The notes beneath the pieces are model-generated. The model was not told the DNA's origin, made no database searches, and was given only the letters and a program-made list of their open reading frames with translations. Of a DNA stretch of 64,000 bases, positions 17,807 to 26,719 are shown in pieces. Origin of the DNA: DAHUXN01 sp963811805 (GTDB lineage: Bacteria; Acidobacteriota; Terriglobia; Acidiferrales; UBA7541); contig CAWESU010000002.1 in assembly GCA_963811805.1 (NCBI GenBank), positions 1-64,000 on the forward strand, in the 5' to 3' direction. The position numbers and the translations under genes are program-made. How positions within the stretch are numbered: position 1 is the stretch's first letter; each line of letters begins with the position of its first letter.

Positions 17807-18799
17807 CTACTTGCCGGCGCGGGCGAAGGGAATCTGGTCGAGGTCGAGATTCCCGCCGGAAAGAATGATGCCGATGCGTTTGCCGCGCGCGGCGATTTTG
17901 TTGTGAAGCACGATGCCGGCGGAAACGGCGCCGGAAGGCTCGACGATCAACTTCAGGCGTTCCCAGAGCAGGCGCATGGTCGAAAGGATTTCTTCTTCGG
18001 TGACCAGCGCGATTTCATCGACGTGCTGGCGAAGAATCGAAAACGTCAGCGGGCAGAGAACGGCGCGAAGGCCGTCGGCGATGGTTTCGGTTTTCGCGGC
18101 GGGTTCGATTTCGCCGGCGGCGAGAGAGCGGTAGGCGTCGTCTGCATTTTGGGGTTCTGCGCCGATGACGCGAATTGACGGGCGTAAAGACTTTGAGGCG
18201 ATCGCGGTGCCGCTCAGAAGGCCGCCGCCGCTGACGGGAGCGATGACGATGTCGAGATCAGGCACGTCTTCGAGGAGTTCGAGCGTAGCGGTGCCCTGGC
18301 CGGCAATCACGCGCGCATTGTTGTACGGATGAATGAGAATCGCGCCAGTTTGTTTCTGCAGAGCCTTGCATACCGCGTCGCGCGACTCCATGCTGTATTC
18401 GCATTCGGTGACGCGGCCGCCGTAGGCTTCGACGGCTTGCCGTTTGGCGCGGGGCGCTTCACCGGGCATGACGATCCACGCAGGGATTCCGCGGCGGCGC
18501 GCAGCCAGCGAAATCGCCGCGCCGTGATTCCCGGAGGAGACGGTGATAACGCCGCGCTTGGCCTCTTCTTCGGTGAGCGAAAAAACGGCGTTGGTGGCGC
18601 CGCGAAATTTGAAGGAGCCGGTCTTCTGTAGATTTTCGCACTTGAAAAACAGATGCGCGCCGGTCATCGCATCGAGCGATTCGGAAGTGAAGACAGGAGT
18701 GCGATGAATCTGCGGGCGAATGCGCTCGTGCGCGGCGCGAATGGCTGCAAGATCGGGCGCGGATGTTGCGGCGGTTTGTTCCGTTTGTGTGGTTGCCAT
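17807..18799 (-). CDS. Threonine/serine dehydratase, PLP-dependent (short form)
   Basis: Fold-type II PLP enzyme that deaminates threonine to 2-oxobutanoate or serine to pyruvate; close relatives act as serine racemase, so substrate is not certain. In the 330 residues, the PLP lysine is K64 in GSFKFRGA, with SSGNHG at 88-93 and the phosphate-binding Gly loop SGGGLLSG at 190-197. The C-terminal ACT-like regulatory domain of biosynthetic IlvA is absent, matching the catabolic TdcB-type length. It lies convergent with the PilZ gene and divergent from the VWFA-related gene at 18888. Confidence 0.88.
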   Translation of the reverse strand: MATTQTEQTAATSAPDLAAIRAAHERIRPQIHRTPVFTSESLDAMTGAHLFFKCENLQKTGSFKFRGATNAVFSLTEEEAKRGVITVSSGNHGAAISLAARRRGIPAWIVMPGEAPRAKRQAVEAYGGRVTECEYSMESRDAVCKALQKQTGAILIHPYNNARVIAGQGTATLELLEDVPDLDIVIAPVSGGGLLSGTAIASKSLRPSIRVIGAEPQNADDAYRSLAAGEIEPAAKTETIADGLRAVLCPLTFSILRQHVDEIALVTEEEILSTMRLLWERLKLIVEPSGAVSAGIVLHNKIAARGKRIGIILSGGNLDLDQIPFARAGK

Positions 18800-18887
18800 G
18801 CACAGAATTATGGCACAAGCGCCGCCCGCACGCAGAGTTGCGTTGAGAGGCTAGGCGTCGGCTGAGGAGGCCGAGTAGAATGCTGTC

Positions 18888-20027
18888 ATGCGCCGCTCGA
18901 CGCGCCTTCGGCTGTTCGGCATTTTGCTGTTGATGGCGGCCGCGCCGACGATGAGCGCCCACGGCCAAGAACCTCCTGCCCAAAGTTCTTCTTCTCGAAA
19001 AAAGCCAGTGCAGCAGAAAGTGAATCCCGGAGCGCCGGCGAGCACGATTCGCACGCAGGTGAATGAAATCACCACGCCGGTGACGGTGGTCGACAAACAA
19101 GGCAATTTTATTCTGGATCTGCAGCAGAAGGATTTTCACGTATTCGACAACGGCGCGGAGCAGCACATCAATCGCTGGGGCCTGGACGATCATCCGCTCG
19201 CGCTGGCGCTGGTGATCGAGACGAGCTCACACGTGGATATGATGGAGCGGGAGATTCGCAGCAACGGCATCGTGGTCACGGAAACGCTGATGGCGGAGGA
19301 CGGCGAAGCGGCAGTAATCACCGCCGGAGATACGGCGGACTTGCGGCAGCCGTTCACGCGCGATCATGACGCAGTGGAAAAAGCGATCAAGGGGCTTCGA
19401 TTCGGCGATGCGAATATGCTGCTGTATGACGCGATGCTCGAGGGCGCGCTGCTGCTGGAGAAGCAGCCGGACACGAGCCATCGCGTGCTGGTGGTGATTG
19501 CGGAAGCCCAAGATGGCGGCAGCAAACACAAACTCGAGAATGTGTTGCAGGTGGCGCAAAGAGCGAACATCAGCATTTATACGATTGGGCTGAGCAGCAC
19601 CGCGGCGGATTTGCGCGACGATCCCGTGAAAGATGCGGAAGGCGACGAGGGCGAGCCCGAAAACATTCCCGACGCGGCAGAAAATCCAACCGCGCCGCCG
19701 GGGGCAGTGACGGGAGTCGGCGGCGGAATGGATTTGCTGAGTTTGGCGGTCTTCTTAGTTCAGCGAGTGACGCACATACGAAAGAGCCACGCGATGGGAG
19801 CTGCGGTGGCTTTCACGGGAGGCGCTTATTACCACCCGTTCAAGGATCGCAATATTCAGGCTGACCTGGCGCGTATTGCTGACGAGCTCCATTCACAGTA
19901 CGTACTGAGCTATCAACTGCAAGGAACACCGCAACCGGGCGTACATCAGATCGAGGTAAGGGTTTCGCGGCCGCATGTTGTGGTGCGCGCGCGGCTGGGA
20001 TATTACCTGGCCCCGCCGGGCGCATGA
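18888..20027 (+). CDS. Secreted VWFA-related domain protein (379 aa)
   Basis: Signal peptide (residues 1-26), then the family's beta segment (VTVVDKQGNFILDLQQKDFHVFDNGAEQ, about 65-92) and a VWA-like domain from LALALVIE. The metal-site motif reads ETSSH (111-115) in place of DxSxS, so metal-dependent adhesion may be lost. A Pro/Glu-rich insert lies near 243-270, and the end matches the family (YVLSYQLQGTPQPGVHQIEVRV, then RLGYYLAP). It is one of four such proteins in the window, monocistronic here. Ligand unknown. Confidence 0.85.
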   Translation: MRRSTRLRLFGILLLMAAAPTMSAHGQEPPAQSSSSRKKPVQQKVNPGAPASTIRTQVNEITTPVTVVDKQGNFILDLQQKDFHVFDNGAEQHINRWGLDDHPLALALVIETSSHVDMMEREIRSNGIVVTETLMAEDGEAAVITAGDTADLRQPFTRDHDAVEKAIKGLRFGDANMLLYDAMLEGALLLEKQPDTSHRVLVVIAEAQDGGSKHKLENVLQVAQRANISIYTIGLSSTAADLRDDPVKDAEGDEGEPENIPDAAENPTAPPGAVTGVGGGMDLLSLAVFLVQRVTHIRKSHAMGAAVAFTGGAYYHPFKDRNIQADLARIADELHSQYVLSYQLQGTPQPGVHQIEVRVSRPHVVVRARLGYYLAPPGA

Positions 20028-20613
20028 CGGAGATGTTCTTGAGGGGATAGGAGTTAGGCTAGAGCGAAACTGCCCTGCCCCTGGACGCAAAACGCGGAAC
20101 AAGTATAGGAAGACACGGGTCAAACGCCGGCGTGGGTAAAGGATGGCACCGCCAAGGATACTCCGCCGCATGACCCCATCATTGTCGTTAGCTTCTCTAC
20201 CAGCCAAATGTATCCTTTTTGAGGGCGACGGAAGATCAGCGCGAGATCATCTCGTCCTTCGATTGGGTCCTCGAGAAGAACTTCCAAGCTGATTTCGGCT
20301 TCACAGCCGTAAATAGGCCGACAATCACGAGTGCAGAGAAACCCAAGAGCAAGCCCGGGCTGGAGTGCGCTCTTACCAGTGCGGGCTGGCGAGCAGCCAT
20401 GAGTTTTTCCCCAGACAACATTGCCGAGACAGGCCCAAGGATCATGCCGATCCCAACCAGAGCGATTAAAACTCCCACAATACGAATCTGCAAACCGGAT
20501 TCTGAGTACAGATAGCGGCGACCCTCTGGAGGAACTCGCATCAGCGATTTCTGGATCGACTGAAATTTCGTCGGCGAAACGGCCAGCAGCACGCCGCCAA
20601 GGACGACAACGGA

Positions 20614-20621
20614 TGCCACCG
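20614..20621. repeat. 8-bp target-site duplication, left copy
   Basis: TGCCACCG directly flanks the left end of the IS256-family element; the identical octamer flanks the right end at 22053-22060. Eight bases is the usual target-duplication size for this family. Confidence 0.9.
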
Positions 20622-22052
20622 GAAGTTGTCCCAGTTCTAGTTGAAAGCAGCGGCTCTCGACTTTCTGCACGTTACGCGACCTGTTCCTGTTGAGTCAACG
20701 ACGGGTTCATCCGGCGATGCAAGAGTTCCAGTTCCCGGTAGCCTTTCACTCGCCGGAATTTCTTTTGCGCTTCCAACAACCCGGTGGCCGTCCAGCGCAA
20801 GGCTTGCTCTCCTTGACGCCAGCGTTTTACGTTGCGCGCTACTTTCTCGACGGTCGAAAGGCACGACTCGATGGGATTGGTTGAGGACAGCGTTCTCCGC
20901 AACAGGGTTCCCACACCGAGCCGGTGCACGGTGAGGGTTTCTTCCAGCCCTTCTTCGAGGCTCCGTGCCGCGCTGGGGTTGATGCGCTCCAGTTGCCGGA
21001 AGATTTTCTCGAGTTCCGCTTTGGCCGCCGCGTACTCGGTCATCGCATAGGCGTTGCGGATTCTCCGGTCCGTATCGCCCTGGGCGCTCTGCGGCAGATG
21101 TTCTTTTACGTTCCGCCGCTTGTGGATCTGGCAGCGCTGCACTTCGGCGCGTTCGCCGAACACCCGCTCGATCCCCGCGCGCAACGCTTTCGCTCCGTCG
21201 ATCACGAACAAGTAACGCCGCTCGGGATCGAGGCCGCGTACCACCAGGTCCTCCAGCAACTCCTTCACTACCGTAGTGTTCTCTGTCGCCCCTTGCCACA
21301 GCCCCAGAACGTGTTTTTCTCCGCTGATTTCAATGCCCAGCGCCACCACCAGCACTTGTTTGCCGAGATGAATCCCGTCGATCAGGATGGCCACCAGGTC
21401 CACGCCGTCGAGTTTCTTCTCACAGAGTTCTTTTAACTGCGCCACGCTGGCCGCTACGAACTCCCGGCTCACGCTGGACTTCTCGATCCCGTAGCCATCC
21501 ACCACGCTTTGCACCGCGCGGCGATAGTTCCGTGAGGTCAGTCCCGCGACGATGCCTTCGCGCACCGCGCGCTGCCGCCGTCCGTCGTGCTGCAACCGCG
21601 CGTAACTGTCCAGCTCCACTTCTTGACCTTCTCGTGTGCGCACCCGCGGACGTTCCACGGCTACTTTCTGTCCGCCAAACACCACGTAACCCGGCTGGCG
21701 CCCCCAACGCACGGCACCCGACACCGGATCCGGCCGGTGTGGCGGTCCCACGCGCCGGGTCACTTCGTTTTCCAGAATCGTGCCGATGATGCGCAGCCCC
21801 GCTGCCCCGGTCAACTGCTCCACCTGGGCTTGCAGCTCCTCCCACACTTCGACCATCGGCAGCGGCACCTCCAGCAACTCCCGCTTGCCAAGCACTTCGA
21901 ACTTCTCCTTGCACTTGTCTTTCATTCCCTGATAGGTTTTCCTCACAGCGGCTCTCCTCTGAAAATAGAGTTTGCAACCCGAACTCTATCCGAGTTCGGG
22001 TCGAGAGCCGCTGCTTCCTTTTTTAGGTTTCAACTAAAGGCGGGACAACTTC
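20622..22052 (-). mobile_element. IS256-family insertion sequence (1431 bp)
   Basis: Complete element. The outer ends are inverted: GAAGTTGTCCC, five variable bases, TAGTTGAAA, then GCAGCGGCTCTCGAC on the left; the right end has the same blocks, with 13 extra bases between the last two. Flanking TGCCACCG duplications (20614-20621, 22053-22060) fix the borders. One transposase gene fills it. It disrupts a small membrane-protein gene. Confidence 0.93.
20672..21946 (-). CDS. IS256-family (mutator-type) transposase
   Basis: 424-residue DDE transposase. Features include the N-terminal helical DNA-binding part, the first catalytic-region motif VDLVAILIDGIHLGK, the second near VIDGAKALRAG, and the family signature VQRCQIHKRRNVKEHLP. 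Full length and without frameshift, so it may still be active. The flanking octamer repeats are identical, which suggests a recent insertion. Confidence 0.93.
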   Translation of the reverse strand: MRKTYQGMKDKCKEKFEVLGKRELLEVPLPMVEVWEELQAQVEQLTGAAGLRIIGTILENEVTRRVGPPHRPDPVSGAVRWGRQPGYVVFGGQKVAVERPRVRTREGQEVELDSYARLQHDGRRQRAVREGIVAGLTSRNYRRAVQSVVDGYGIEKSSVSREFVAASVAQLKELCEKKLDGVDLVAILIDGIHLGKQVLVVALGIEISGEKHVLGLWQGATENTTVVKELLEDLVVRGLDPERRYLFVIDGAKALRAGIERVFGERAEVQRCQIHKRRNVKEHLPQSAQGDTDRRIRNAYAMTEYAAAKAELEKIFRQLERINPSAARSLEEGLEETLTVHRLGVGTLLRRTLSSTNPIESCLSTVEKVARNVKRWRQGEQALRWTATGLLEAQKKFRRVKGYRELELLHRRMNPSLTQQEQVA

Positions 22053-22060
22053 TGCCACCG
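22053..22060. repeat. 8-bp target-site duplication, right copy
   Basis: TGCCACCG, identical to 20614-20621, directly abuts the right IS end. Confidence 0.9.
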
Positions 22061-22214
22061 CGAAATAACTGATAAGGAATAAATCGGTACCCATCTAGCC
22101 GCCCGCTCCAAAAGAATGGCAAACCGGGTACGTACCAGTTACATTGAACCCCGGCGCTCCGCCCACAGACGGGCCTCCGAGGTGCCCGGTCGTGCTCCAA
22201 ATCGCAGTGTAGCC

Positions 22215-22394
22215 GATCGCAGGCGGTTCGTCGATCTGATGAGGCGGATCGGAATCCACCGGTTTGTTTTGGGATCGGATTGGCCTGGGCTCTATACGCC
22301 GGGGCAATACTACAAGCTTCTGGTTACCCAACTGCCGCTACGGACCGAAGAATGGAAACAGATATTCCAAAACCGGGCTCCGTACCTCAATTGA
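22215..22394 (+). pseudogene. C-terminal remnant of an amidohydrolase
   Basis: About 55 codons ending RFVLGSDWPG, then a Leu-rich helix and IFQNRAPYLN, the C-terminal pattern of amidohydrolase (TIM-barrel, metal-dependent) proteins: a GSD with the last metal-ligand Asp, followed by the Asn-containing closing helix. No upstream catalytic part is present; the frame to the left becomes Arg-rich and unrelated. It is a decayed 3' scrap, not a functional gene. Confidence 0.6.
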
Positions 22395-22416
22395 ATGAGA
22401 CCAACTCCAGCGCTGA

Positions 22417-24750
22417 TCAGTGGCCAGCCGGCACGGTGAAGGTGACTTTGCCGGCGGCGGTATTTTCAAACTGGTCGAAGACGCGCACAGCGACGGTGTG
22501 TTCGCCGGGCGTCAAATTGCGAAACACGACGTCGTAATTCTCCGATGGCGCGTCGGTGAGCTGGCCGGAAGGGAAGACCATTTCCCAGTTGGCCGCGTCG
22601 AGACTATAGGAAGTTCGCGCGATGGCACTGCCGGCGTCGCGCGCGGTGAAGCGCACGTGCCATTCGCCGCCGGATTGCTCGGCGCGGATATTCTCCACGG
22701 TGGGCGGCGTGTTGTCGACCTGGAAGCGATCGCTCTCCATTTCCGAAGTGAGCGCCTGATCGGCGGGATTGGAAGGCGCGTCGGAAGCGACCAGCTTCAA
22801 ATAATAAGCGCCGTCGGGCATGGAGGTGGTGTCCCAGGAATAGAAATCGTCGTGAATGTTGTCCTTCAGGAGCTTCCAGTCTTTTTCGCCCTCGCCGCGA
22901 TAGTAGAGAGAAAAAACGAGGTCGTCTTCATTGTCGTCGTGCGCGTTCCAAAGCACGGTTTGATAACCTTTGGCCAACATGCCCTGCGGCGGAGCGCTGA
23001 ATCGCGGCCCGCGCTGCGCTTCGGCGAATACGGCGAAGCTTTCGTCTTGTTCGCCGGGGCTGCGGGGCTCGCGCAAAGGAACGATCGAGGGGCCCTGCGG
23101 CTGGCCGGGGCCATTGCCAAAGCTCTGAGCGCGGAGGCCGGGATCCTGCACGGCGATGCCGTCAATGACCGGCGCGACGTTTTTGCGGAGGTAAGCGAGC
23201 TTCACCCACGACAAGGCTGGCTGACTCTGCTCGCCGGATACGTGGAAGACCGCTTTCCATTGCACGAAACGTGCCGGCGGGCAATCGACGTTGTTTCCCT
23301 CGGCGCTGGTGTACGGGCCGGCCCACGGACTCCAATAGTCGTCGGGCTCCGAAGTGTTGCCGGAGCGGACATAAAACTCGATCTTGCCGCCGCCGGCATT
23401 TTCGCCCCACCAAGTGAGGCGTCCCCAGCGCGAATAAATCTTGGCGTCGAAAGGATCGGATTCGAACGTCCCTTCGGAGGCGTAAGCGGGGCCGAGCGCG
23501 AAGATTTTTCCCGGATTGGCGGTCGCGGCATAGATAGTGCGGCCCGGGCCGGGAATCAGCGCGGTGACTTGCGCGGCGTCCGAGCTGGCTAGAGAGGAAA
23601 AGAGGCGCTGGTCATCGAGCTCGATGACTTCGCCGTGATTTCCGGTGCCGAGCAGCAAATGATGCTCCGCAGAGAAACCCAGCGCGTAGACGACGTCTTG
23701 CGCGGACGACCAAAGAGACTCAGGCGAGCCGTCTGTGGCGATGCGATAGACTTCGCTGCCACCGGTTGGACTTTGGAAAGCAGGAAGGATGATTGCGCCT
23801 CCCTGCGCCGCGCCAGCGGCGGGATTTTGGCCGGTGTCCTGAGCGCTGGAACGCGCTGCGGCGGCAAGCATGGCGGCCAATTGGTTGGCGGCTGCTCCTT
23901 GGGGCGCGCCGGTGCGCGGGCCGCGCGGAGCCTTGTTTCCGACGGCGGCGGCGTAGATGTTGCCGTCGCTGTCGGTGGTGAGGGCGGTGACTTCCTTCTT
24001 GGCGGTTTCGTAGATGACGAATGCCTTGCCGGCTTCCGGAAGGCCGGAGCGGTGCGCGTTCACAGGAATGCGAATGATCAGGCCGCTGGGATCGGTGCCA
24101 ATTAGCAGATTGCCGTGGGCATCGAAGGCCAGCGAACGCGCATGAGTTTCGTCGCTCTTGTAGAAGAGCTGGCCGGTGCCGTCAGGAGCGACGGCGAAAA
24201 CCTGGCCGGTGTCGCCGGTGGCGACGAAGAGCGTTCCGGAGGAATCGAAGGCCAGCGCCCAAATGTATTTGGCTTTGGGATCGAAAAAGACGGAATGCTG
24301 GCCGTCCGGAGTGACCTTGTAGACTTTGCCGTCGGGCGAAGTGGCGACGTAGAGGTTGTCCTGCTTGTCGATGGTCAGCGCCTGGGCTTCGAGCTCGCTG
24401 GATTCAAATACGGTGGTTGGCTTGCCGGCCTCGTCGAGGCGAACGACTTTGGCGTCGGAGCCGCCGGCGGCGTAGAGGCGTCCGCGGGAATCGGCGGCGA
24501 GCGCCCAGACGTAGGCGAGGGCGGGATCGGCGAGGGCTTTGAATTCCGGCGCGGGCATAAGCGTTCCATCGCTGCGCAGAGCGAGGCCTTTGTGCGTCCC
24601 TTTGTCGAATTCCTCAAACGTGGACTGCTGCCAGAAACGGGTGTGCTCAGCGCGGGCCGCCACGGCGCACAGGAGCGCCGCGAAAAAAATGGACAGAAGT
24701 GTGAGTCGCCGCATGAATTGTCTCGCAATCTTTTTGAAGGTTGGGATCAC
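22417..24750 (-). CDS. Secreted beta-propeller protein with C-terminal Ig-like domains
   Basis: 777 residues, probably periplasmic or surface. Signal peptide MRRLTLLSIFFAALLCAVAARA begins at Met13; the annotated GTG start is kept because it forms a GTGA overlap with the S55 peptidase stop. The N-terminal half is a propeller of repeats with the pattern 'AxDxxGxLYxA(G/T)xxxxxVxxL' (for example ALAADSRGRLYAAGGSDAKV and SFDSSGTLFVATGDTG-like blades, about 75-400). The C-terminal half has Trp-rich beta domains and an Ig-like closing domain (NYDVVFRNLTPGEHTVAVRVFDQF). Function unknown; coupled to a peptidase. Confidence 0.75.
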   Translation of the reverse strand: MIPTFKKIARQFMRRLTLLSIFFAALLCAVAARAEHTRFWQQSTFEEFDKGTHKGLALRSDGTLMPAPEFKALADPALAYVWALAADSRGRLYAAGGSDAKVVRLDEAGKPTTVFESSELEAQALTIDKQDNLYVATSPDGKVYKVTPDGQHSVFFDPKAKYIWALAFDSSGTLFVATGDTGQVFAVAPDGTGQLFYKSDETHARSLAFDAHGNLLIGTDPSGLIIRIPVNAHRSGLPEAGKAFVIYETAKKEVTALTTDSDGNIYAAAVGNKAPRGPRTGAPQGAAANQLAAMLAAAARSSAQDTGQNPAAGAAQGGAIILPAFQSPTGGSEVYRIATDGSPESLWSSAQDVVYALGFSAEHHLLLGTGNHGEVIELDDQRLFSSLASSDAAQVTALIPGPGRTIYAATANPGKIFALGPAYASEGTFESDPFDAKIYSRWGRLTWWGENAGGGKIEFYVRSGNTSEPDDYWSPWAGPYTSAEGNNVDCPPARFVQWKAVFHVSGEQSQPALSWVKLAYLRKNVAPVIDGIAVQDPGLRAQSFGNGPGQPQGPSIVPLREPRSPGEQDESFAVFAEAQRGPRFSAPPQGMLAKGYQTVLWNAHDDNEDDLVFSLYYRGEGEKDWKLLKDNIHDDFYSWDTTSMPDGAYYLKLVASDAPSNPADQALTSEMESDRFQVDNTPPTVENIRAEQSGGEWHVRFTARDAGSAIARTSYSLDAANWEMVFPSGQLTDAPSENYDVVFRNLTPGEHTVAVRVFDQFENTAAGKVTFTVPAGH

Positions 24751-26561
24751 TTGACTGTGACAGCAAGATACTGCTGGCCCGTAATCACCTGATTCATAGT
24801 CACGGAATGCTCGCCAATTTCGGATTGATAGAGCAACTGCGCGCCGCCGGGCATGCGCCGCTGGTCCAAAACGTTAATTTCAGAAGCCGGAATATTGGGC
24901 AGCTCCTTGTCTTCCACGAGGAGCGTGGGCGCGTTTTCCCATAGAGTGACGTAGAGGCGATCGTTTTGGCGTTCGCGATTAATGATGCGAATCAGCTCGT
25001 CCAAGCTCTGCAATTTTCCCTCGCCCTGGCCGGGGAAAAGTTCGCGCATGCGATTGAGGGCGTCGGCGTCGCTGACCAGAATCTGCAGGTTGCCCTTGGC
25101 CGCTTGCGCCGGAATGGTGATGGGCACTTCCTGCATGAATGGCGCGCCGCGATAGGGACGAAGCAGGACTTTAATCTTGAGCGTTTGTCCCGGGTGGACT
25201 TCGCTCTGGTCCGCCCAGGCGCTGTCGACGGCGGACCAGCGGCTCTGCGGCACACTGGTTACATTGATCGTGACGTTTTGGACCTTGGGCACTTCGTAAG
25301 GGTTCATGTAGATGCGGCTGAATGCCGACTCGACGGCGATTGCCGGGGCAAACCCGTCGGGAAGCGGCGTTTCAGAAGGAACGAACATGCCGCGCAAATC
25401 GACGGAAGGATGGCCGGTGATGTCGATGCGGCCGTCAAGCTGGAGTGTGGTTCCCTCGGTGTAAGCAGTGTTGGCGACGAGGCCGTTGTAGGCGCAGATG
25501 GCCACCAGCAGCGGCGTCAATTTGGGGCTTTGGACAACGTTGAAATGAAAATGGCGCTCGCCCGCGGAAGTGGTCAAGTTGAGGCTGACCGGCAGCATGG
25601 TCGGGCCCTCACCGAGCTGGCCGACGACGCCGGTGAGCCGATCTTGTTGGAAGGTGCCGATGACCCCGCCGGTGTTCATGATTTTCGTGGACTCGAGGTC
25701 CGACGCCAGGGTGGTGACGACGTACGCGCGGGTCATGGGCAAGGACACAGATCCAAAGTCGTTAAACTGGTGGCCGCAAACAAATACGCGGCCGTGGATA
25801 ACCGCCGTGACCGTGCATCCCGCGTACATGCCGAGATCGCCGGATACGAGTTGCATGCCCACCATGTCGCCGGGTTTGAGCTGCGCGTCCTCTGGAGTGG
25901 GTGGAACGGTACCGCCGGCCATGGCGGACATACCGTACGACTGAAAATCAGAAGAGAATTGCGCGAGCGTTTGGGGCAGCACGCCGGAGAAAACCAGCGG
26001 CGTTTCAATGGGCACGAGAAACTGATTTCCGCCGAGAGCGATCTTTTCCGGCCAACCGAACGACTGCCCGCCCACTGCGGTCTGCGACATTGCGGGCGCG
26101 GAATCGTTGCCGCCGGGCGCAATCGACATGGCTTCCAGAGCCGGCATAGCTTGTTGAATGTCGAGCATGTTTTGAATCGGGGTTACGCCGGCAATGGCGT
26201 CTTTCGTGAACGCGCCGATTTTGAGGGAGATCGCGCCGGCCAGCTTGCCGTCGAAATACACGGGGCTGCCGCTCATACCCGCGACCACGCCGTCCTTGGC
26301 GACATCAGCGCCGGAAAGCTCGACGAGGATGATGTCCTGCTTTGGGCCGAGGGCGTCATTGAGAACACCCAGGACGGTAACGTCCATTTGTTGGATTTGA
26401 TCGCCGCTGAAAATTGTGTAGGCGATGCCCTTGAGGCCAGGATGAACGTCACTTAGCGGAAAAAATTCGGGATTGTCCGCGGCGGCGAGAGGCAAAGCGA
26501 AAGATAGAGCCAAAACGGCAACGAACAAAAGGCTGGGTCGCAGACGCATAAGACTTTTCAT
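24747..26561 (-). CDS. SpoIVB-type (S55 family) serine peptidase, secreted
   Basis: About 604 residues from the second Met (MKSLMRLRPSLLFVAVLALSFALPLAA signal peptide); an upstream Met would begin at 26588. Near the mature N-terminus is the S55 core: DVHPGLKGIAYTIFSGD (about 39-54), then VVAGMSGSPVYFDGKLAGAI with the catalytic Ser in GMSGSP (about 95-100). In sporulators SpoIVB cleaves a sigma-K checkpoint protein; here, outside sporulation, the substrate is unknown. The long C-terminal region is beta-rich. The stop overlaps the propeller gene start by 4 bp, so the two are probably co-translated. Confidence 0.82.
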   Translation of the reverse strand: MKSLMRLRPSLLFVAVLALSFALPLAAADNPEFFPLSDVHPGLKGIAYTIFSGDQIQQMDVTVLGVLNDALGPKQDIILVELSGADVAKDGVVAGMSGSPVYFDGKLAGAISLKIGAFTKDAIAGVTPIQNMLDIQQAMPALEAMSIAPGGNDSAPAMSQTAVGGQSFGWPEKIALGGNQFLVPIETPLVFSGVLPQTLAQFSSDFQSYGMSAMAGGTVPPTPEDAQLKPGDMVGMQLVSGDLGMYAGCTVTAVIHGRVFVCGHQFNDFGSVSLPMTRAYVVTTLASDLESTKIMNTGGVIGTFQQDRLTGVVGQLGEGPTMLPVSLNLTTSAGERHFHFNVVQSPKLTPLLVAICAYNGLVANTAYTEGTTLQLDGRIDITGHPSVDLRGMFVPSETPLPDGFAPAIAVESAFSRIYMNPYEVPKVQNVTINVTSVPQSRWSAVDSAWADQSEVHPGQTLKIKVLLRPYRGAPFMQEVPITIPAQAAKGNLQILVSDADALNRMRELFPGQGEGKLQSLDELIRIINRERQNDRLYVTLWENAPTLLVEDKELPNIPASEINVLDQRRMPGGAQLLYQSEIGEHSVTMNQVITGQQYLAVTVK

Positions 26562-26719
26562 ATTAACCTGCGCGGTTGCGCGGCGCAATGCTGTTGCGGC
26601 GCTTTGATTCCATGGAAAGAACGGCGCTTGCGCGCCATTCGTTCCTGGCAGCGGCGCACTTCATTGGACACCGAAGCGGAGCACAAGGTTGTTTCCGGCG
26701 AGCGTGCTAAGATTTTGGC

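Larger units (their letters stand above)
20236..22094 (-). pseudogene. Small membrane-protein gene split by an IS256-family element
   Basis: Removing the insertion (20622-22052) and one copy of the 8-bp duplication rebuilds an intact 139-codon frame: ATG at 22094, first residues MGTDLFLISYFA, joining in frame to VASVVVLGGVLLAV and on to the stop at 20236. An in-frame TAG lies immediately before the ATG. The product has two or three hydrophobic spans (about 5-26, 55-77 and 95-116) and looks like a small multi-pass membrane protein of no known family. The remaining long part can start only from an ATG inside the IS, which would swap the first 12 residues for 17 foreign ones. Confidence 0.85.

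Noticed and set aside
22095..22331. Minus-strand 78-codon frame ending just before the rebuilt ATG.
   Set aside because: No ribosome site, no family, and it opposes the amidohydrolase remnant; only its stop matters, as the TAG before the rebuilt start.
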